A stretch of DNA of 64,000 bases from the NCBI GenBank assembly GCA_040752855.1, contig JBFMHP010000037.1, positions 1 through 64,000 on the forward strand, given 5' to 3'. Positions 41,801 to 50,550 of this stretch are shown one piece after another (position 1 is the stretch's first letter; the number at the start of each line of letters is the position of its first letter). The notes under the pieces were generated by a model. The model ran no database searches. It saw only the letters and a program-made list of their open reading frames with translations, and was not told where the DNA came from. The position numbers were made by a program, and so were the translations under genes. The DNA comes from JBFMHP01 sp040752855 (GTDB lineage Bacteria > Pseudomonadota > Gammaproteobacteria > RBG-16-57-12).

Positions 41801-41854
41801 AATGCGTGACTGATATATTTGATCGCCGGGTTAATAATTATTCCCGTATTAATG

Positions 41855-41885
41855 ACTTTAGAGCTTCCCATCGTGGGAAGGTCAA
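41855..41885 (-). promoter_or_regulatory. MerR-type promoter/operator for the DUF4396 gene
   Basis: On the minus strand TTGACC (41880-41885) and TAAAGT (41855-41860) are separated by 19 bases, the long spacing typical of MerR/CueR-controlled promoters. The spacer holds the palindrome CTTCCCACGATGGGAAG (41864-41880), close to the CueR box CCTTCC-N-GGAAGG type. The CueR-like gene starts 50 bases away on the other strand. Confidence 0.75.
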
Positions 41886-41934
41886 GCGACACTATAAAAT
41901 CAAGTGAGCACATATATCGGAGAGGTGAGAGGGC

Positions 41935-42363
41935 ATGAATATCGGACAAGCAGCCAAGCTTGGGGGCGTAAGCGCCAAGATGGTCCGGCATTACGAAAGT
42001 ATCGGTTTATTGAGCACAGCCAAACGTACCGCGTCAAATTATCGGGTTTACAGCGAAAAGGACGTGCATATTCTCCGTTTTATAAAGCAGGCACGAACCC
42101 TCGGTTTTCCCATCGAACACATTAAAGAATTGCTGAGTTTGTGGCACAACCAGCGTCGCAGCAGTCAACGAGTGAAGGAACTCGCTCAGAAGCACCTACG
42201 GGAACTGGACACACGGATACGGGAATTAAGCGAAATCAAGGCCACATTGGAAAATCTGATGCAGCATTGCCACGGCGACGACCGGCCCGAGTGTCCGATC
42301 CTGGATGGCTTGGCGACTAAAAATCTACGGCTTGGTCGACCCGGAACAGTCCGGGTGAAATAA
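41935..42363 (+). CDS. CueR-like MerR-family metal regulator
   Basis: 142 residues. Winged helix: MNIGQAAKLGGVSAKMVRHYESIGLL; dimerisation helix ~80-110. The metal loop is C112-HGDDRPE-C120, with the same numbering and seven-residue spacing as copper-sensing CueR (C112/C120), and Ser77 occupies the position used for monovalent ions. So Cu(I)/Ag(I)/Au(I) sensing is likely. GAGAGGTGAGAGGGC precedes the ATG. Divergent from the DUF4396 gene. Confidence 0.88.
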   Translation: MNIGQAAKLGGVSAKMVRHYESIGLLSTAKRTASNYRVYSEKDVHILRFIKQARTLGFPIEHIKELLSLWHNQRRSSQRVKELAQKHLRELDTRIRELSEIKATLENLMQHCHGDDRPECPILDGLATKNLRLGRPGTVRVK

Positions 42364-42413
42364 AATACCTGGGCTCGTTGCCACCTAACCGGGGCGATGC
42401 TAATCCGTCACCC

Positions 42414-43529
42414 CTACGTCTTGTCTGATAAGGCGGTAAACAACGCCGCCACCAAATCAGACTGGGTGATCATGCCTACGACCCGCTGCTGCTCATCGAC
42501 GACGGGCATGTGGTGCAGGCCGCCGTCGGAGAAGCCATGCACGAGATCCGCGATGGGTTGTTCGGGGCGCGCCGTGCGAACGCGGCGGGTCATGATGTCG
42601 GCCACGCGCCGCGCGGCGCTGTGGCGCGGGATGCCTTCGGGCAAGCGCTCGCTTTGCGCCATAAAGAAATCATGCAGCGACACGATACCGACCAATTTGT
42701 CTTCCGCATCCACCACGGGCAAGGTCGCGATCTTGTGCCGCGCCAACCGCACCCAGGCCTCGTCCACGGAAGCGTCCGGACCGACACACACGACATCGCG
42801 CGACATGAGATCGGCGCAGCGCATGGCGCCCCAGTGACGGCGTTGCGCATGCCGATGGGCGCGGATCATGAGTTCCTCCAAGTCTTCACGATCGATATCG
42901 AGCACTTCGCCGAAGGACGCCAGCGCCGCGTCCAGGTCTTCCTTGACGAAGCCGGTGCGATGGGTCGGCAGGGGATCGCGCGTGCCATGCGGATGCGATG
43001 CCGCCGCGTTATGATGCGGGTAGCGTCGCCCCATGCCGTTATGGAGCAGCAGCGCCAACAGCAGCATGAACAGCGAATTGGCCGCCACCAAGAGCACGAA
43101 TCCGTAACCCAGCGCATGGATGGGCCCGCCGGCCAAGACGGCGGTCAGCGCCACCGCCCCGCCCGGCGGATGTAAGCAACGCAGCGCAAACATCGCCGCG
43201 ACCGCTGCGGCACCCGCCAATGCCGCGCTGGCCCCGCCGTCACCGAACCACTGTAGGCACGCCACGCCGATCAGCGCCGCAATCACGTTACCGCCGAAGA
43301 GCGCCCAGGGTTGCGCCAGCGGACTGGCCGGCACGGCAAACAACAGCACCGCGGAGGCGCCCATCGGCGCGATGAACCAGGGATTGACGGTACCGAGCAC
43401 CTGTCGACTGAGCCATTCGGTAAACAGTAGCCCGAGCCCGACGCCCAAGATGCCCAGCCAGATCTCTCGCCGTCCCATGCTCAACGGCGCCGGGTAGAAG
43501 AGACGCAACCAGTTCAACAGGAGCTCCAT
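42414..43529 (-). CDS. HPP-family membrane protein with two CBS domains
   Basis: 371 residues. ~1-170: HPP domain of four helices with the name-giving LRCLHPPGGAVALTAVL. ~240-365: CBS pair (MSRDVVCVGPDASVDEAWVRLARHKIATLPVVD; MTRRVRTARPEQPIADLVHGFSDGGLHHMPVVDEQQRVVGMITQSDLV). HPP proteins have been linked with nitrite transport in chloroplasts and cyanobacteria; CBS domains sense nucleotides. Ten bases behind hmp in the same direction, so probably co-expressed under NorR. Confidence 0.87.
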   Translation of the reverse strand: MELLLNWLRLFYPAPLSMGRREIWLGILGVGLGLLFTEWLSRQVLGTVNPWFIAPMGASAVLLFAVPASPLAQPWALFGGNVIAALIGVACLQWFGDGGASAALAGAAAVAAMFALRCLHPPGGAVALTAVLAGGPIHALGYGFVLLVAANSLFMLLLALLLHNGMGRRYPHHNAAASHPHGTRDPLPTHRTGFVKEDLDAALASFGEVLDIDREDLEELMIRAHRHAQRRHWGAMRCADLMSRDVVCVGPDASVDEAWVRLARHKIATLPVVDAEDKLVGIVSLHDFFMAQSERLPEGIPRHSAARRVADIMTRRVRTARPEQPIADLVHGFSDGGLHHMPVVDEQQRVVGMITQSDLVAALFTALSDKT

Positions 43530-43539
43530 GGTCGCACCC

Positions 43540-44718
43540 TTAGCTCAGCGCCGCCGCCGGACCGAAAAACTCATAGCGCGTCTGCGCCTCGGGGATGCCG
43601 AGCGCCTGCAAGTTGCGTTTGATCAGCGCCATGAACGGCTTGGGGCCGAGAAAATACGCGTCGATGTCGCGCGTCTCGGGCAACCATTGCGCCAGACGGG
43701 CCTGGTCCAACAACCCCACCGCATCGGCAGCATCGGCATCGGCCGCCTGCTCGTAGCAATTAAAGCGCTTGAGTTGCGGATGCCGACCCGCCAGCGCATC
43801 GATGCTGTCACGAAAGGCGTGCGCCGCCCGATTGCGCGCGCAATGAATGAAGTGAATCGGCCGCTCGGTCTTGAGCGCGGCCTGCAACATGGCCATCAGG
43901 GGCGTGATTCCTACTCCGCCGCTGATGAGCACCAGGGGACGACCGTTGTGCTGCAAGGTAAAAGCGCCGGCCGGCGGGAAGACTTCGAGGACATCGCCTT
44001 CGCCGACCCGGTCATGCAAATGATTCGAAACCACGCCCCCCGGCTCGCGCTTGACGCTGATGCGCAAGTCCCTCCCATTGGGCGCGGCGGACAGCGAGTA
44101 ATTGCGGCGCTGCTCCTGCCCATCGATCACAAGGCGCAGGCCGATGTATTGGCCGGGCTGGTGGGCGATCACGGGGCCGCCGTCCTGCGGCGCGAGGTAA
44201 AAGGAGGTGATCTCGCTGCTTTCGGGCACCTTTCGGAGCACGCGGAACAACCGGCCGCCACGCCAGCCGCCGGTAGCGGCCGCGTTGGCAGCATAGTGCC
44301 GCTCTTCGGCGGCGATCAAGATGTCGGCCAACTGCTGGTACGCGGCGCCCCAGGCTGCCAGCACCGCCTCGGTCGCGACCTCCTCGCCCAGCACCTCGCG
44401 GATGGCGCGCAGCAGACACGCGCCCACAATGGGATAGTGTTCGGGCTGAACCTGCAGCGACACGTGTTTGTTGATGATCTGCGCAGGCAGCTCGCCCAGG
44501 CCTTCCAGCTGATCGATGTGCCGCGCGTACATCAGGATACCGTTGGCCAAGGCGCGCGGTTGCGCACCACTGGCCTGATGGGCCTGATTGAACAGCGGTC
44601 GCACCTGCGGGTACTCCCCGAGCAGGATGCGGTAGAAGTGTTGGGTGAGGGCCTCGCCCCCGGTTTCAAGCAAGGGCACGGTATTTTTTACGATGGCGCG
44701 TTGGGCGTCGTTCAGCAT
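43540..44718 (-). CDS. hmp: Flavohaemoglobin (nitric oxide dioxygenase)
   Basis: 392 residues. Globin domain 1-140 with proximal His85 (NKHVSLQ), distal Tyr29 and Gln53; FAD domain ~150-255 (RNYSLS motif) and NAD domain to the end (GGVGITPLMAML, FLGPKPFM). Converts NO plus O2 to nitrate. GGAGGATCT precedes ATG 44718. A sigma-54 promoter and NorR-type boxes lie directly upstream, with norR divergent. Confidence 0.95.
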   Translation of the reverse strand: MLNDAQRAIVKNTVPLLETGGEALTQHFYRILLGEYPQVRPLFNQAHQASGAQPRALANGILMYARHIDQLEGLGELPAQIINKHVSLQVQPEHYPIVGACLLRAIREVLGEEVATEAVLAAWGAAYQQLADILIAAEERHYAANAAATGGWRGGRLFRVLRKVPESSEITSFYLAPQDGGPVIAHQPGQYIGLRLVIDGQEQRRNYSLSAAPNGRDLRISVKREPGGVVSNHLHDRVGEGDVLEVFPPAGAFTLQHNGRPLVLISGGVGITPLMAMLQAALKTERPIHFIHCARNRAAHAFRDSIDALAGRHPQLKRFNCYEQAADADAADAVGLLDQARLAQWLPETRDIDAYFLGPKPFMALIKRNLQALGIPEAQTRYEFFGPAAALS

Positions 44719-44751
44719 AGATCCTCCACAAAGTCTGAGCGAAATGCTAGG

Positions 44752-44767
44752 GCAAAAGACGTGCCAG
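44752..44767 (-). promoter_or_regulatory. Sigma-54 promoter of hmp
   Basis: Minus strand CTGGCACGTCTTTTGC fits YTGGCACG-N4-TTGC exactly, with the -24 GG and -12 GC in place, 34 bases upstream of the hmp ATG. Confidence 0.85.
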
Positions 44768-44807
44768 CAATCACTTGTTGTTAAATCAAACATTTACAAC
44801 CTATAAT

Positions 44808-44844
44808 GTCGTTTTGACCTGTTCTAAACATTAGTCAAAATGAC
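44808..44844. promoter_or_regulatory. NorR-type enhancer boxes
   Basis: GTCAAAATGAC at 44834-44844 is a perfect GTCA-N3-TGAC palindrome and GTCGTTTTGAC at 44808-44818 matches GT-N7-AC. Both lie 50-90 bases upstream of the sigma-54 promoter, proper for an enhancer-binding protein. Confidence 0.75.
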
Positions 44845-44859
44845 TCTCAAGAGGTCGAT

Positions 44860-46533
44860 ATGACAACATCGCAATGGCTGACGGTCCTGGTGCCGTTGGT
44901 AGCCGACCTGTCCCAGGAGATGCCCGAAGCGGAGCGTTACCGGCGCTTGTTGCAGGCGCTGCGCGCCTTGTTTCCCTGCGACGCCGCCTCTCTGTTGCGA
45001 CTGGAAGGCGATTGGTTGGCGCCGCTGGCCATCGACGGCCTCAGCCGCGATACCCTGGGCCGCCGGTTCCGGGTGACGGAACATCCGCGCTTCGCGGCGC
45101 TGCTCGAAACGCCGCAGCCCAAGCGATTCGCGCCCGACAGCCCATTGCCCGATCCCTACGACGGTCTGATCGAAGGTCTGCAAGGACACCTCGAGGTGCA
45201 CGACTGCATGGGATGTGTGCTGCACGTGGAAGGCCGGCCGTGGGGATTGTTGACACTGGATTCGCTCACCCCCGGCAGCTTCACCGCGGGCCATCTCGAG
45301 ATGCTGCAAATCTTCGGCAATTTCGCCGCCGCCACCGTCGCGGCCGCCATGCGCATCAATCGTCTCGCGGGGCGGATCGAGGACGAACATCGTCAAGCCG
45401 AGCGCTACCGGCGGGCCGCCGGGCAGCCGAGCCGTGAATTATTGGGACACAGCAGCGCCTTCAAACGGCTGCTTAAGGAAGTAGACCTGGTCGCCGCCAG
45501 CGACCTCACAGTACTCATCACCGGTGAAACCGGGGTGGGCAAGGAGTTGGTGGCGCAGGCGCTGCACGCCCGCTCCGCGCGTTCCAACCGGCCCTTGGTC
45601 AGCCTGAACTGCGCGGCCTTACCCGACACCCTGATCGAAAACGAACTGTTCGGTCACGTGCGCGGCGCTTTCACCGGCGCGGTGGCCGAGCGTCAAGGCA
45701 AATTCGAATTGGCCGACGGCGGCACGTTGTTTCTCGATGAGGTCGGCGAACTGCCGTTGACGGCGCAGGCCAAGTTGTTGCGCGTGCTGCAGAGCGGACA
45801 ACTGCAACGCCTCGGCTCGGACCGCGAGCACCACGTGGATGTGCGCCTGATCGTGGCAACCAATCGGGATCTGGCCGCCGAAGTCCGGGCCGGCCGTTTG
45901 CGCGCCGATATCTATCATCGCTTGAGCGTCTATCCCTTGCGGGTTCCGCCGCTGCGCGAGCGCGGACGCGATGTGCTGTTGCTGAGCGGTTTTTTCCTGG
46001 AAGAGAATCGCTCCCGCCTCGGCCTGGGCAGTTTGCGGCTGGATCACGATGCGCAGGCCGCGCTGCTGGCCTACGACTGGCCCGGTAACGTGCGCGAATT
46101 GGAACACCTGATCGGACGCAGCGTACTCAAGGCGCTGGGTCGGCAGCAGCCGCGGCCGCGCATCGTCACGCTTACCGCGGCCGATCTTGATCTCCCCGCT
46201 CCCCCGCCTGATTGCGTGCAACACGGTGCCGGTCGGTCCGATGCCCTGCCCCTTCCGCCGCACACGGCACACCAAGGTCTGCGGCAAACGGTGGAGGCGT
46301 TCGAGCGCCAACTGATTCAACACTGCTTGCAACGGCACGACCACAACTGGGCGGCCGCGGCGCGGGAGCTACACATGGACCGCGCCAATCTCGCCCGGCT
46401 TGCGCGCCGGTTGGGCCTGGACACCGTCACTCCACAAACGCGACGGACTAAAGAGGGAACGAGTACTGCAAACCCCGCCGTGCCGATGAACGCGGCGGGC
46501 AGTGTTCGGATTGCTAGCGATAAAGTGGGTTGA
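44860..46533 (+). CDS. norR: NO-responsive sigma-54 activator NorR
   Basis: 557 residues, about 50 longer than E. coli NorR. GAF domain ~20-170 keeps the iron-ligand region (GRRFRVTEHPRF, DSPLPDPYDGL). AAA+ domain: Walker A GETGVGKE at 222, GAFTGA at 269, LFLDEVGELP Walker B. Fis-type helix-turn-helix near 500-525 (NWAAAARELHMDRANLARLARRL). An extra ~35 residues follow the HTH. Binding of NO to the GAF iron relieves inhibition and fires the hmp promoter. Its stop lies in a 9-bp hairpin. Confidence 0.93.
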   Translation: MTTSQWLTVLVPLVADLSQEMPEAERYRRLLQALRALFPCDAASLLRLEGDWLAPLAIDGLSRDTLGRRFRVTEHPRFAALLETPQPKRFAPDSPLPDPYDGLIEGLQGHLEVHDCMGCVLHVEGRPWGLLTLDSLTPGSFTAGHLEMLQIFGNFAAATVAAAMRINRLAGRIEDEHRQAERYRRAAGQPSRELLGHSSAFKRLLKEVDLVAASDLTVLITGETGVGKELVAQALHARSARSNRPLVSLNCAALPDTLIENELFGHVRGAFTGAVAERQGKFELADGGTLFLDEVGELPLTAQAKLLRVLQSGQLQRLGSDREHHVDVRLIVATNRDLAAEVRAGRLRADIYHRLSVYPLRVPPLRERGRDVLLLSGFFLEENRSRLGLGSLRLDHDAQAALLAYDWPGNVRELEHLIGRSVLKALGRQQPRPRIVTLTAADLDLPAPPPDCVQHGAGRSDALPLPPHTAHQGLRQTVEAFERQLIQHCLQRHDHNWAAAARELHMDRANLARLARRLGLDTVTPQTRRTKEGTSTANPAVPMNAAGSVRIASDKVG

Positions 46534-46548
46534 TCACTCGATCAACCC
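46527..46548 (+). terminator. Hairpin overlapping the norR stop codon
   Basis: GGGTTGATC-ACTC-GATCAACCC, nine perfect pairs with a four-base loop; no real T-run follows. Confidence 0.5.
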
Positions 46549-46618
46549 TTGAACACCAAACCGCCTCTGCGCCGGCCAAGCAAGAACGAGCGAGAAGCAG
46601 CCAGATATGCCGCTGGTT

Positions 46619-46936
46619 TTATTTTCCGTACGTTTTGATGTGATAGAAACTCAAACCGGCCTCGTCGGTATTTTCCATGAGCGAAAAGAATTCCGGGCTG
46701 GTTTGCTCAGCTTGGACCACGCGGTCAGCGGCTTCCTTGTTCTCAAAAAACACCAAATCGGCGTAACTACCGACTACATTTTTGAGAAGTATTCGTTTGA
46801 TAATGCCGGTTTGCTTTTGAACAAAATCTTGTTCAAAGTCATCTGATGCCTTAAGCAGCATCTGCTCATCAACGCCCGCCTTCAGTTTGAACGGTGCCAG
46901 GGAAATGTACATAGCTTCTCGATTTGGGTTTGTCAT
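46619..46936 (-). CDS. Small dimeric alpha/beta-barrel (ABM-like) protein
   Basis: 105 residues: YISLAPFKLKAGVDEQMLLKASDDFEQDFVQKQTGIIKRILLKN..YADLVFFENKEAADRVVQAEQTSPEFFSLM. The pattern fits the antibiotic-biosynthesis-monooxygenase fold, without a recognisable active site. AAAGGAGGAACATCACC precedes the ATG. A MITE is inserted 18 bases upstream of the start, so its promoter has been displaced or supplied by the element. Confidence 0.65.
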   Translation of the reverse strand: MTNPNREAMYISLAPFKLKAGVDEQMLLKASDDFEQDFVQKQTGIIKRILLKNVVGSYADLVFFENKEAADRVVQAEQTSPEFFSLMENTDEAGLSFYHIKTYGK

Positions 46937-46954
46937 GGTGATGTTCCTCCTTTA

Positions 46955-47062
46955 GGGCACTTCTAAAAATTCGCATCGTCATTCCGGCGAATGCCGGAAT
47001 CCAGTGCTTTCAAAGATCTGTACACCGGTCTTCACCGGTATGACGCGCATTTAGAGGTGCCC
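46955..47062. mobile_element. 108-bp MITE with TTTA target duplication
   Basis: Ends GGGCACTTCTAAAAATTCGC (46955) and GCGCATTTAGAGGTGCCC (to 47062) are inverted repeats; both flanks show TTTA (46951-46954 and 47063-47066). The inside carries CGTCATTCCGGCGAATGCCGGAATCCAG, a hairpin found in many dispersed repeats, and ACCGGTCTTCACCGGT. IS5-like ends are the best guess for the mobilising transposase. Confidence 0.8.
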
Positions 47063-47257
47063 TTTAGTTTGTAGTCGCGATTGCACATAACTCGCGGACT
47101 AACGTATCGCGTTTTTGAACGACTGTGTCTGTATGACGTTCTGCAACAATCCGCGCGCATTAATTGCACCATTCGTTCAGTGTCGTGCCGCTTTCCTGCA
47201 CTCCATCGGACTACGAATGTTTGCCATCGCTCAACCGTCAGTCAGTCGGAGACTGCG
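47063..47257. other. Gap between MITE and TPR gene
   Basis: About 195 bases without a recognised gene. GGACTAACG (47096-47104) with the inverted TGAACGA pairs further on gives a loose palindrome; I could not make a convincing attC from it. Confidence 0.3.
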
Positions 47258-49012
47258 CTATACATCCGCGCTTGCCCAGATGGTGCGAAAGCGTTTGTTC
47301 ACCTCGTCAGCCTCGGCCTTGCGGTCTTGTTTTTGCAGTGCGTCGGCAAGCCCTTGCAATGACCAGCCGTTGTCGGGAAAGCGCTTGAGGTCCGCGCGAA
47401 ACACCTGCTCGGCCTCGGCCGCGCGCCCGGCCTTGACGAGCAGCCTGCCGAGTTCTTGCCGCACCGGCACGGTCCATTCCGGCGGTTCCCCGTACGTCAA
47501 GCCATCTTCCAGACGGGCGGCCTCACGCAGGTGGTCGATCGCTTTGGGCATATCGTTCTTGGCCGCTGCGATATGCCCGGCGAGCACCTCGGTGGCAATG
47601 CCGAGCACGGCGCCCGAGGTGTTGAATTCCAGCCGCTGCGGCATGAGTTTGGGGTCCTGGGCCGCCGCGCGCAGGCGGGCCAAGTCCGCCTCCGCCACCT
47701 GCGCCTCGCCCTTGGCCGCCAGTGCGCGGCCCCGCGCGTAGTGCCACATGGCCCGGGCATGGGGCAGATCCTCCGCCGGCGCCGCGGTCTTGAGAATGTC
47801 GTCCCAGCGGCTGAAGCGCACTTTCATCTGCAAGTGCCGGGTCTGATGATGCTGCATGAAGGTCATCCCCGGCTCACGCATCAACTCTTGCGGGGCCTGC
47901 GCTGCGATCTTCTCCGCCGCCGCGATCGCCTGGGCGCTGCGGCCGATCATGCTGGCGGCAAAGGCGAGAAAATCATAGTTATGAGGGTAATAGCCCAACA
48001 CATAGATCCCCGCCGCAGGGTTCTGATCGCGGATGTAGCTCTCGTCGGCGTGCACGGCGTGCTCGTTGGCCTTGATCGCATCCTCGTAACGCCCCACGCG
48101 AATGTAGATATGCCCGGGCATATGGACCAGATGACCCGCGCCGGGCATCAGCCCCGCCAGCCGCTCGGCGGCCGCCACCGCACGCTCGGGCTGGACCGCC
48201 TCGACGGCGTGGATGTAGAAGTGGTTGGCGCCGGGGTGATCCGGCATGGCCTTTATCACCTTCTCCAATTGCGCGAGTATCTCCGGTGTGTCTTTGCGCG
48301 GTTTGCCGTCGCCAGTCCAGTAGTTCCAGGGGGTGAGATCCATCAGCGCTTCCGCATACAGCGTCGCGGCCTCGGGGTCATTGGGGAAACGACGCGCCAC
48401 CTCACCCATTGCACGCGCATAAGCGGTGTCGAGATTGGCGCGATCCTGCGGCGGCTCCGCCGCATAACGCGTGGCGAGGGCACGGATCAAGGCCGCTTCA
48501 TGCGCGCTGCTCTTCGCCGCGCGCTCGAGTGCCTGTTGAATCGCCGCATAGGCCGCCTTGCTCGCTGCGGCGTCCATCGTTGGCGCATTGATGTTGGGAC
48601 CGTGGGCGAGTGCAATCCCCCAGTAGCACATGGCACAGGCGGGATCGAGCCGCGCGGCCTCGGTGAAGGCACGGATCGACTCCTGATGGTTGAAGGCATA
48701 GTAGAGTCGCAGGCCCTGGTCGAAATAACGCTGCGCGAGCGGCACCGTGGTCGTAATCGCGTAGTGATGCTTGCCCAGGTTGTCATACAGCGGCACCTTG
48801 CTCTCGGCGGCGGCCTGTGCGCCCTTGTGTTCCTGCTGTTCCGGCGCCGCGAGCGCAGGGATCGCCAACACCGTGCCGAAAATCAGCACGGCCAGGCGCG
48901 TACGCTGTAACAGGGATGGGGCAGCACTGCCGCTGTGTCGAGCGGGTGTTCGGATCCATCTGCTCAAACAGCCGCGATCGATCCGGGATGGGTGGGTATG
49001 GAATGTTTTCAT
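47258..49012 (-). CDS. Secreted tetratricopeptide-repeat protein
   Basis: 584 residues. A signal segment is near residues 38-55 (LAVLIFGTVLAIPALA) behind a long positively charged leader. TPR-like units follow: YFDQGLRLYYAFNHQESIRAFTEAARLDPACAMCYWGIAL, PDHPGANHFYIHAVEAVQPERAVAAAERLAGLMPGAGHLVHMPGHIYIRVGRYEDA and RQELGRLLVKAGRAAEAEQVFRADLKRFPDNGWSLQGL. The HxxH/His-rich stretch (HFYIHAVE, HLVHMPGHIY) is conserved in this family and may bind metal. Function unknown. TAGGAGACATTGCC precedes the ATG. Confidence 0.82.
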   Translation of the reverse strand: MKTFHTHPSRIDRGCLSRWIRTPARHSGSAAPSLLQRTRLAVLIFGTVLAIPALAAPEQQEHKGAQAAAESKVPLYDNLGKHHYAITTTVPLAQRYFDQGLRLYYAFNHQESIRAFTEAARLDPACAMCYWGIALAHGPNINAPTMDAAASKAAYAAIQQALERAAKSSAHEAALIRALATRYAAEPPQDRANLDTAYARAMGEVARRFPNDPEAATLYAEALMDLTPWNYWTGDGKPRKDTPEILAQLEKVIKAMPDHPGANHFYIHAVEAVQPERAVAAAERLAGLMPGAGHLVHMPGHIYIRVGRYEDAIKANEHAVHADESYIRDQNPAAGIYVLGYYPHNYDFLAFAASMIGRSAQAIAAAEKIAAQAPQELMREPGMTFMQHHQTRHLQMKVRFSRWDDILKTAAPAEDLPHARAMWHYARGRALAAKGEAQVAEADLARLRAAAQDPKLMPQRLEFNTSGAVLGIATEVLAGHIAAAKNDMPKAIDHLREAARLEDGLTYGEPPEWTVPVRQELGRLLVKAGRAAEAEQVFRADLKRFPDNGWSLQGLADALQKQDRKAEADEVNKRFRTIWASADV

Positions 49013-49365
49013 GGCAATGTCTCCTATGGAACGAGTTCTTAAATCCCCTCCCCCGGCGCATGAAACGGCAGCGCATGGGCGAGGGCGGGATCACGGCAAA
49101 GGCCACGATGGATGTCGCTCCTTGCGCCTTGCGTGATGCGATCCAGGTTAGTCCGCTTCGCAGCGGACAACCAAAGCCGGATGTGCCGGAAACCCGGCAT
49201 ATCGGCCATGCCGGTGTAATACATCGCTACGCCGCAGAGCCGGGCGCACTGCATCATTGACGTCCCATTCGGCGCGCTGATGATGGCGGCTTCCGGTATC
49301 TGCTTCCTTGCGTCTTGCTTCCATCTGTGAATTTTAGACTGCGCTGCCGGCGGTGCCATCGCGCC
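49013..49365. other. Intergenic stretch with a hairpin
   Basis: 353 bases. GGTTAGTCCGCT-TCGC-AGCGGACAACC at 49146-49172 is a near-perfect hairpin (one unpaired A) downstream of the methyltransferase gene. No gene is convincing here. Confidence 0.4.
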
Positions 49366-50436
49366 TTAGGGCCTCGCTTCCAGAATCATGTTGAACGGCG
49401 TCTGTGCCGCGCGCCGCACCCGCGAGAAGCCGCCGGTTTCGATGATCTCGCACAGTCGCCGCTCACCGGCCTGTGCGCCGAGTGCGGTGCCTACTTCCTG
49501 GCTCAGCGAGGTCGGCGTGCATACGCTGGTCGAGAACGCGTAGTAGGCCCGGCCGACCGGATTGAGGTTATCCCCGAGATCATCCCCGGCCATGGGTTCG
49601 ACCAGCATCCAGGCACCGTCATCCGCCAGTGTCTCGCGCACGTGCCGGGCGGCGCCGGCCGGATCACCCATATCATGCAGGCAGTCGAAGAAGGTGACGA
49701 GATCGTAGTCGTGGCCCGGATAGTCTTTTGCCGTGGCGACCTCGAAGCGGATGTTCTTCACGCCGGCTTTGGCGGCTTCCGCGCGCGCATGCTCGATGGA
49801 ATGCTCGTGGAAGTCATAGCCGATGAATTCCGATTGCGGGAAGGTCTGCGCCATGATGATCGTCGACGAGCCATAGCCGCAGCCGACGTCGGCCACCCGG
49901 GCGCCGCCTTGCAGCTTGGGCACGACACCTTCAAGCGCTGGCAGCCACTCATTGACCAAGCCAGCCTTGTACGAGGGGCGGAAGAATTTGGCCACGCCGC
50001 AAAACAGGCAGCCGTCATGATCGCCCCACTGAATTCCGGCACCGTCGCGGAACCGCTCGATCAGGGTCTCGACCCCTCGGTATATCGATGTGACCGAGTA
50101 GTAGCCGCCGGTCATCAACGCCGGACTGTCGTCGTCGGCGAACACGGCGGCCTGCTCTGCCGTCATCGAGAAACGCCGCGTCTCCGGGTCGTAATCGATG
50201 TAACCCGAAGCGGCCTGACTGGCAAGCCACTCCCGCACATAGCGTTCCGCCGTGCCGGTGCGCGCGCCGAGTTCGCCCGATGTCGCCGGCCCCTGCGTGG
50301 CCAGTGACTTGTAGAGACCCAGGCTGTCGCCGACGACGATCAGCGCGCCGGCGGCCGCAGCGCCGAGCTCGGTGACCATCGTGCCCAAGAGATTCTGCAG
50401 CCTTCCTTCGTCGATGCGTGCTGTTGCAGTGTTCAT
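49366..50436 (-). CDS. Class I SAM-dependent methyltransferase with N-terminal winged helix
   Basis: 356 residues. ~10-110 forms a winged-helix dimerisation region (LGLYKSLATQGPATSGELGARTGTAERYVREWLASQAASGYI). ~165-340 is the Rossmann core: ARVADVGCGYGSSTIIMAQTFPQSEFIGYDFHEHSIEHA, DLVTFFDCLHDMGDPAGAARHVRETL and DDGAWMLVEPM. Substrate unknown. TCGGAGGTAATCGAC precedes the ATG. Divergent from a GlxA-type regulator at 50551. Confidence 0.87.
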   Translation of the reverse strand: MNTATARIDEGRLQNLLGTMVTELGAAAAGALIVVGDSLGLYKSLATQGPATSGELGARTGTAERYVREWLASQAASGYIDYDPETRRFSMTAEQAAVFADDDSPALMTGGYYSVTSIYRGVETLIERFRDGAGIQWGDHDGCLFCGVAKFFRPSYKAGLVNEWLPALEGVVPKLQGGARVADVGCGYGSSTIIMAQTFPQSEFIGYDFHEHSIEHARAEAAKAGVKNIRFEVATAKDYPGHDYDLVTFFDCLHDMGDPAGAARHVRETLADDGAWMLVEPMAGDDLGDNLNPVGRAYYAFSTSVCTPTSLSQEVGTALGAQAGERRLCEIIETGGFSRVRRAAQTPFNMILEARP

Positions 50437-50550
50437 GTCGATTACCTCCGATGAGTTGATTGATCGAAGTGTTAGCGTAGAGCGATTCCGGAAGGCGCGT
50501 TAGAGGCTAAAATTCAGGAATCTGTTCGATTGTGCCAAAGGTATAACGCT

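Noticed and set aside
47067..47257. attC candidate around GGACTAACG
   Set aside because: Pairing between arms is poor and the core departs from GTTRRRY; kept only as a remark.
47456..48910. 484-residue plus-strand frame opposite the TPR gene
   Set aside because: Shadow; sense strand has signal peptide and TPR units.
49039..49359. 106-residue minus-strand frame in the TPR-methyltransferase gap
   Set aside because: No recognisable motif, covers a hairpin, no ribosome site.
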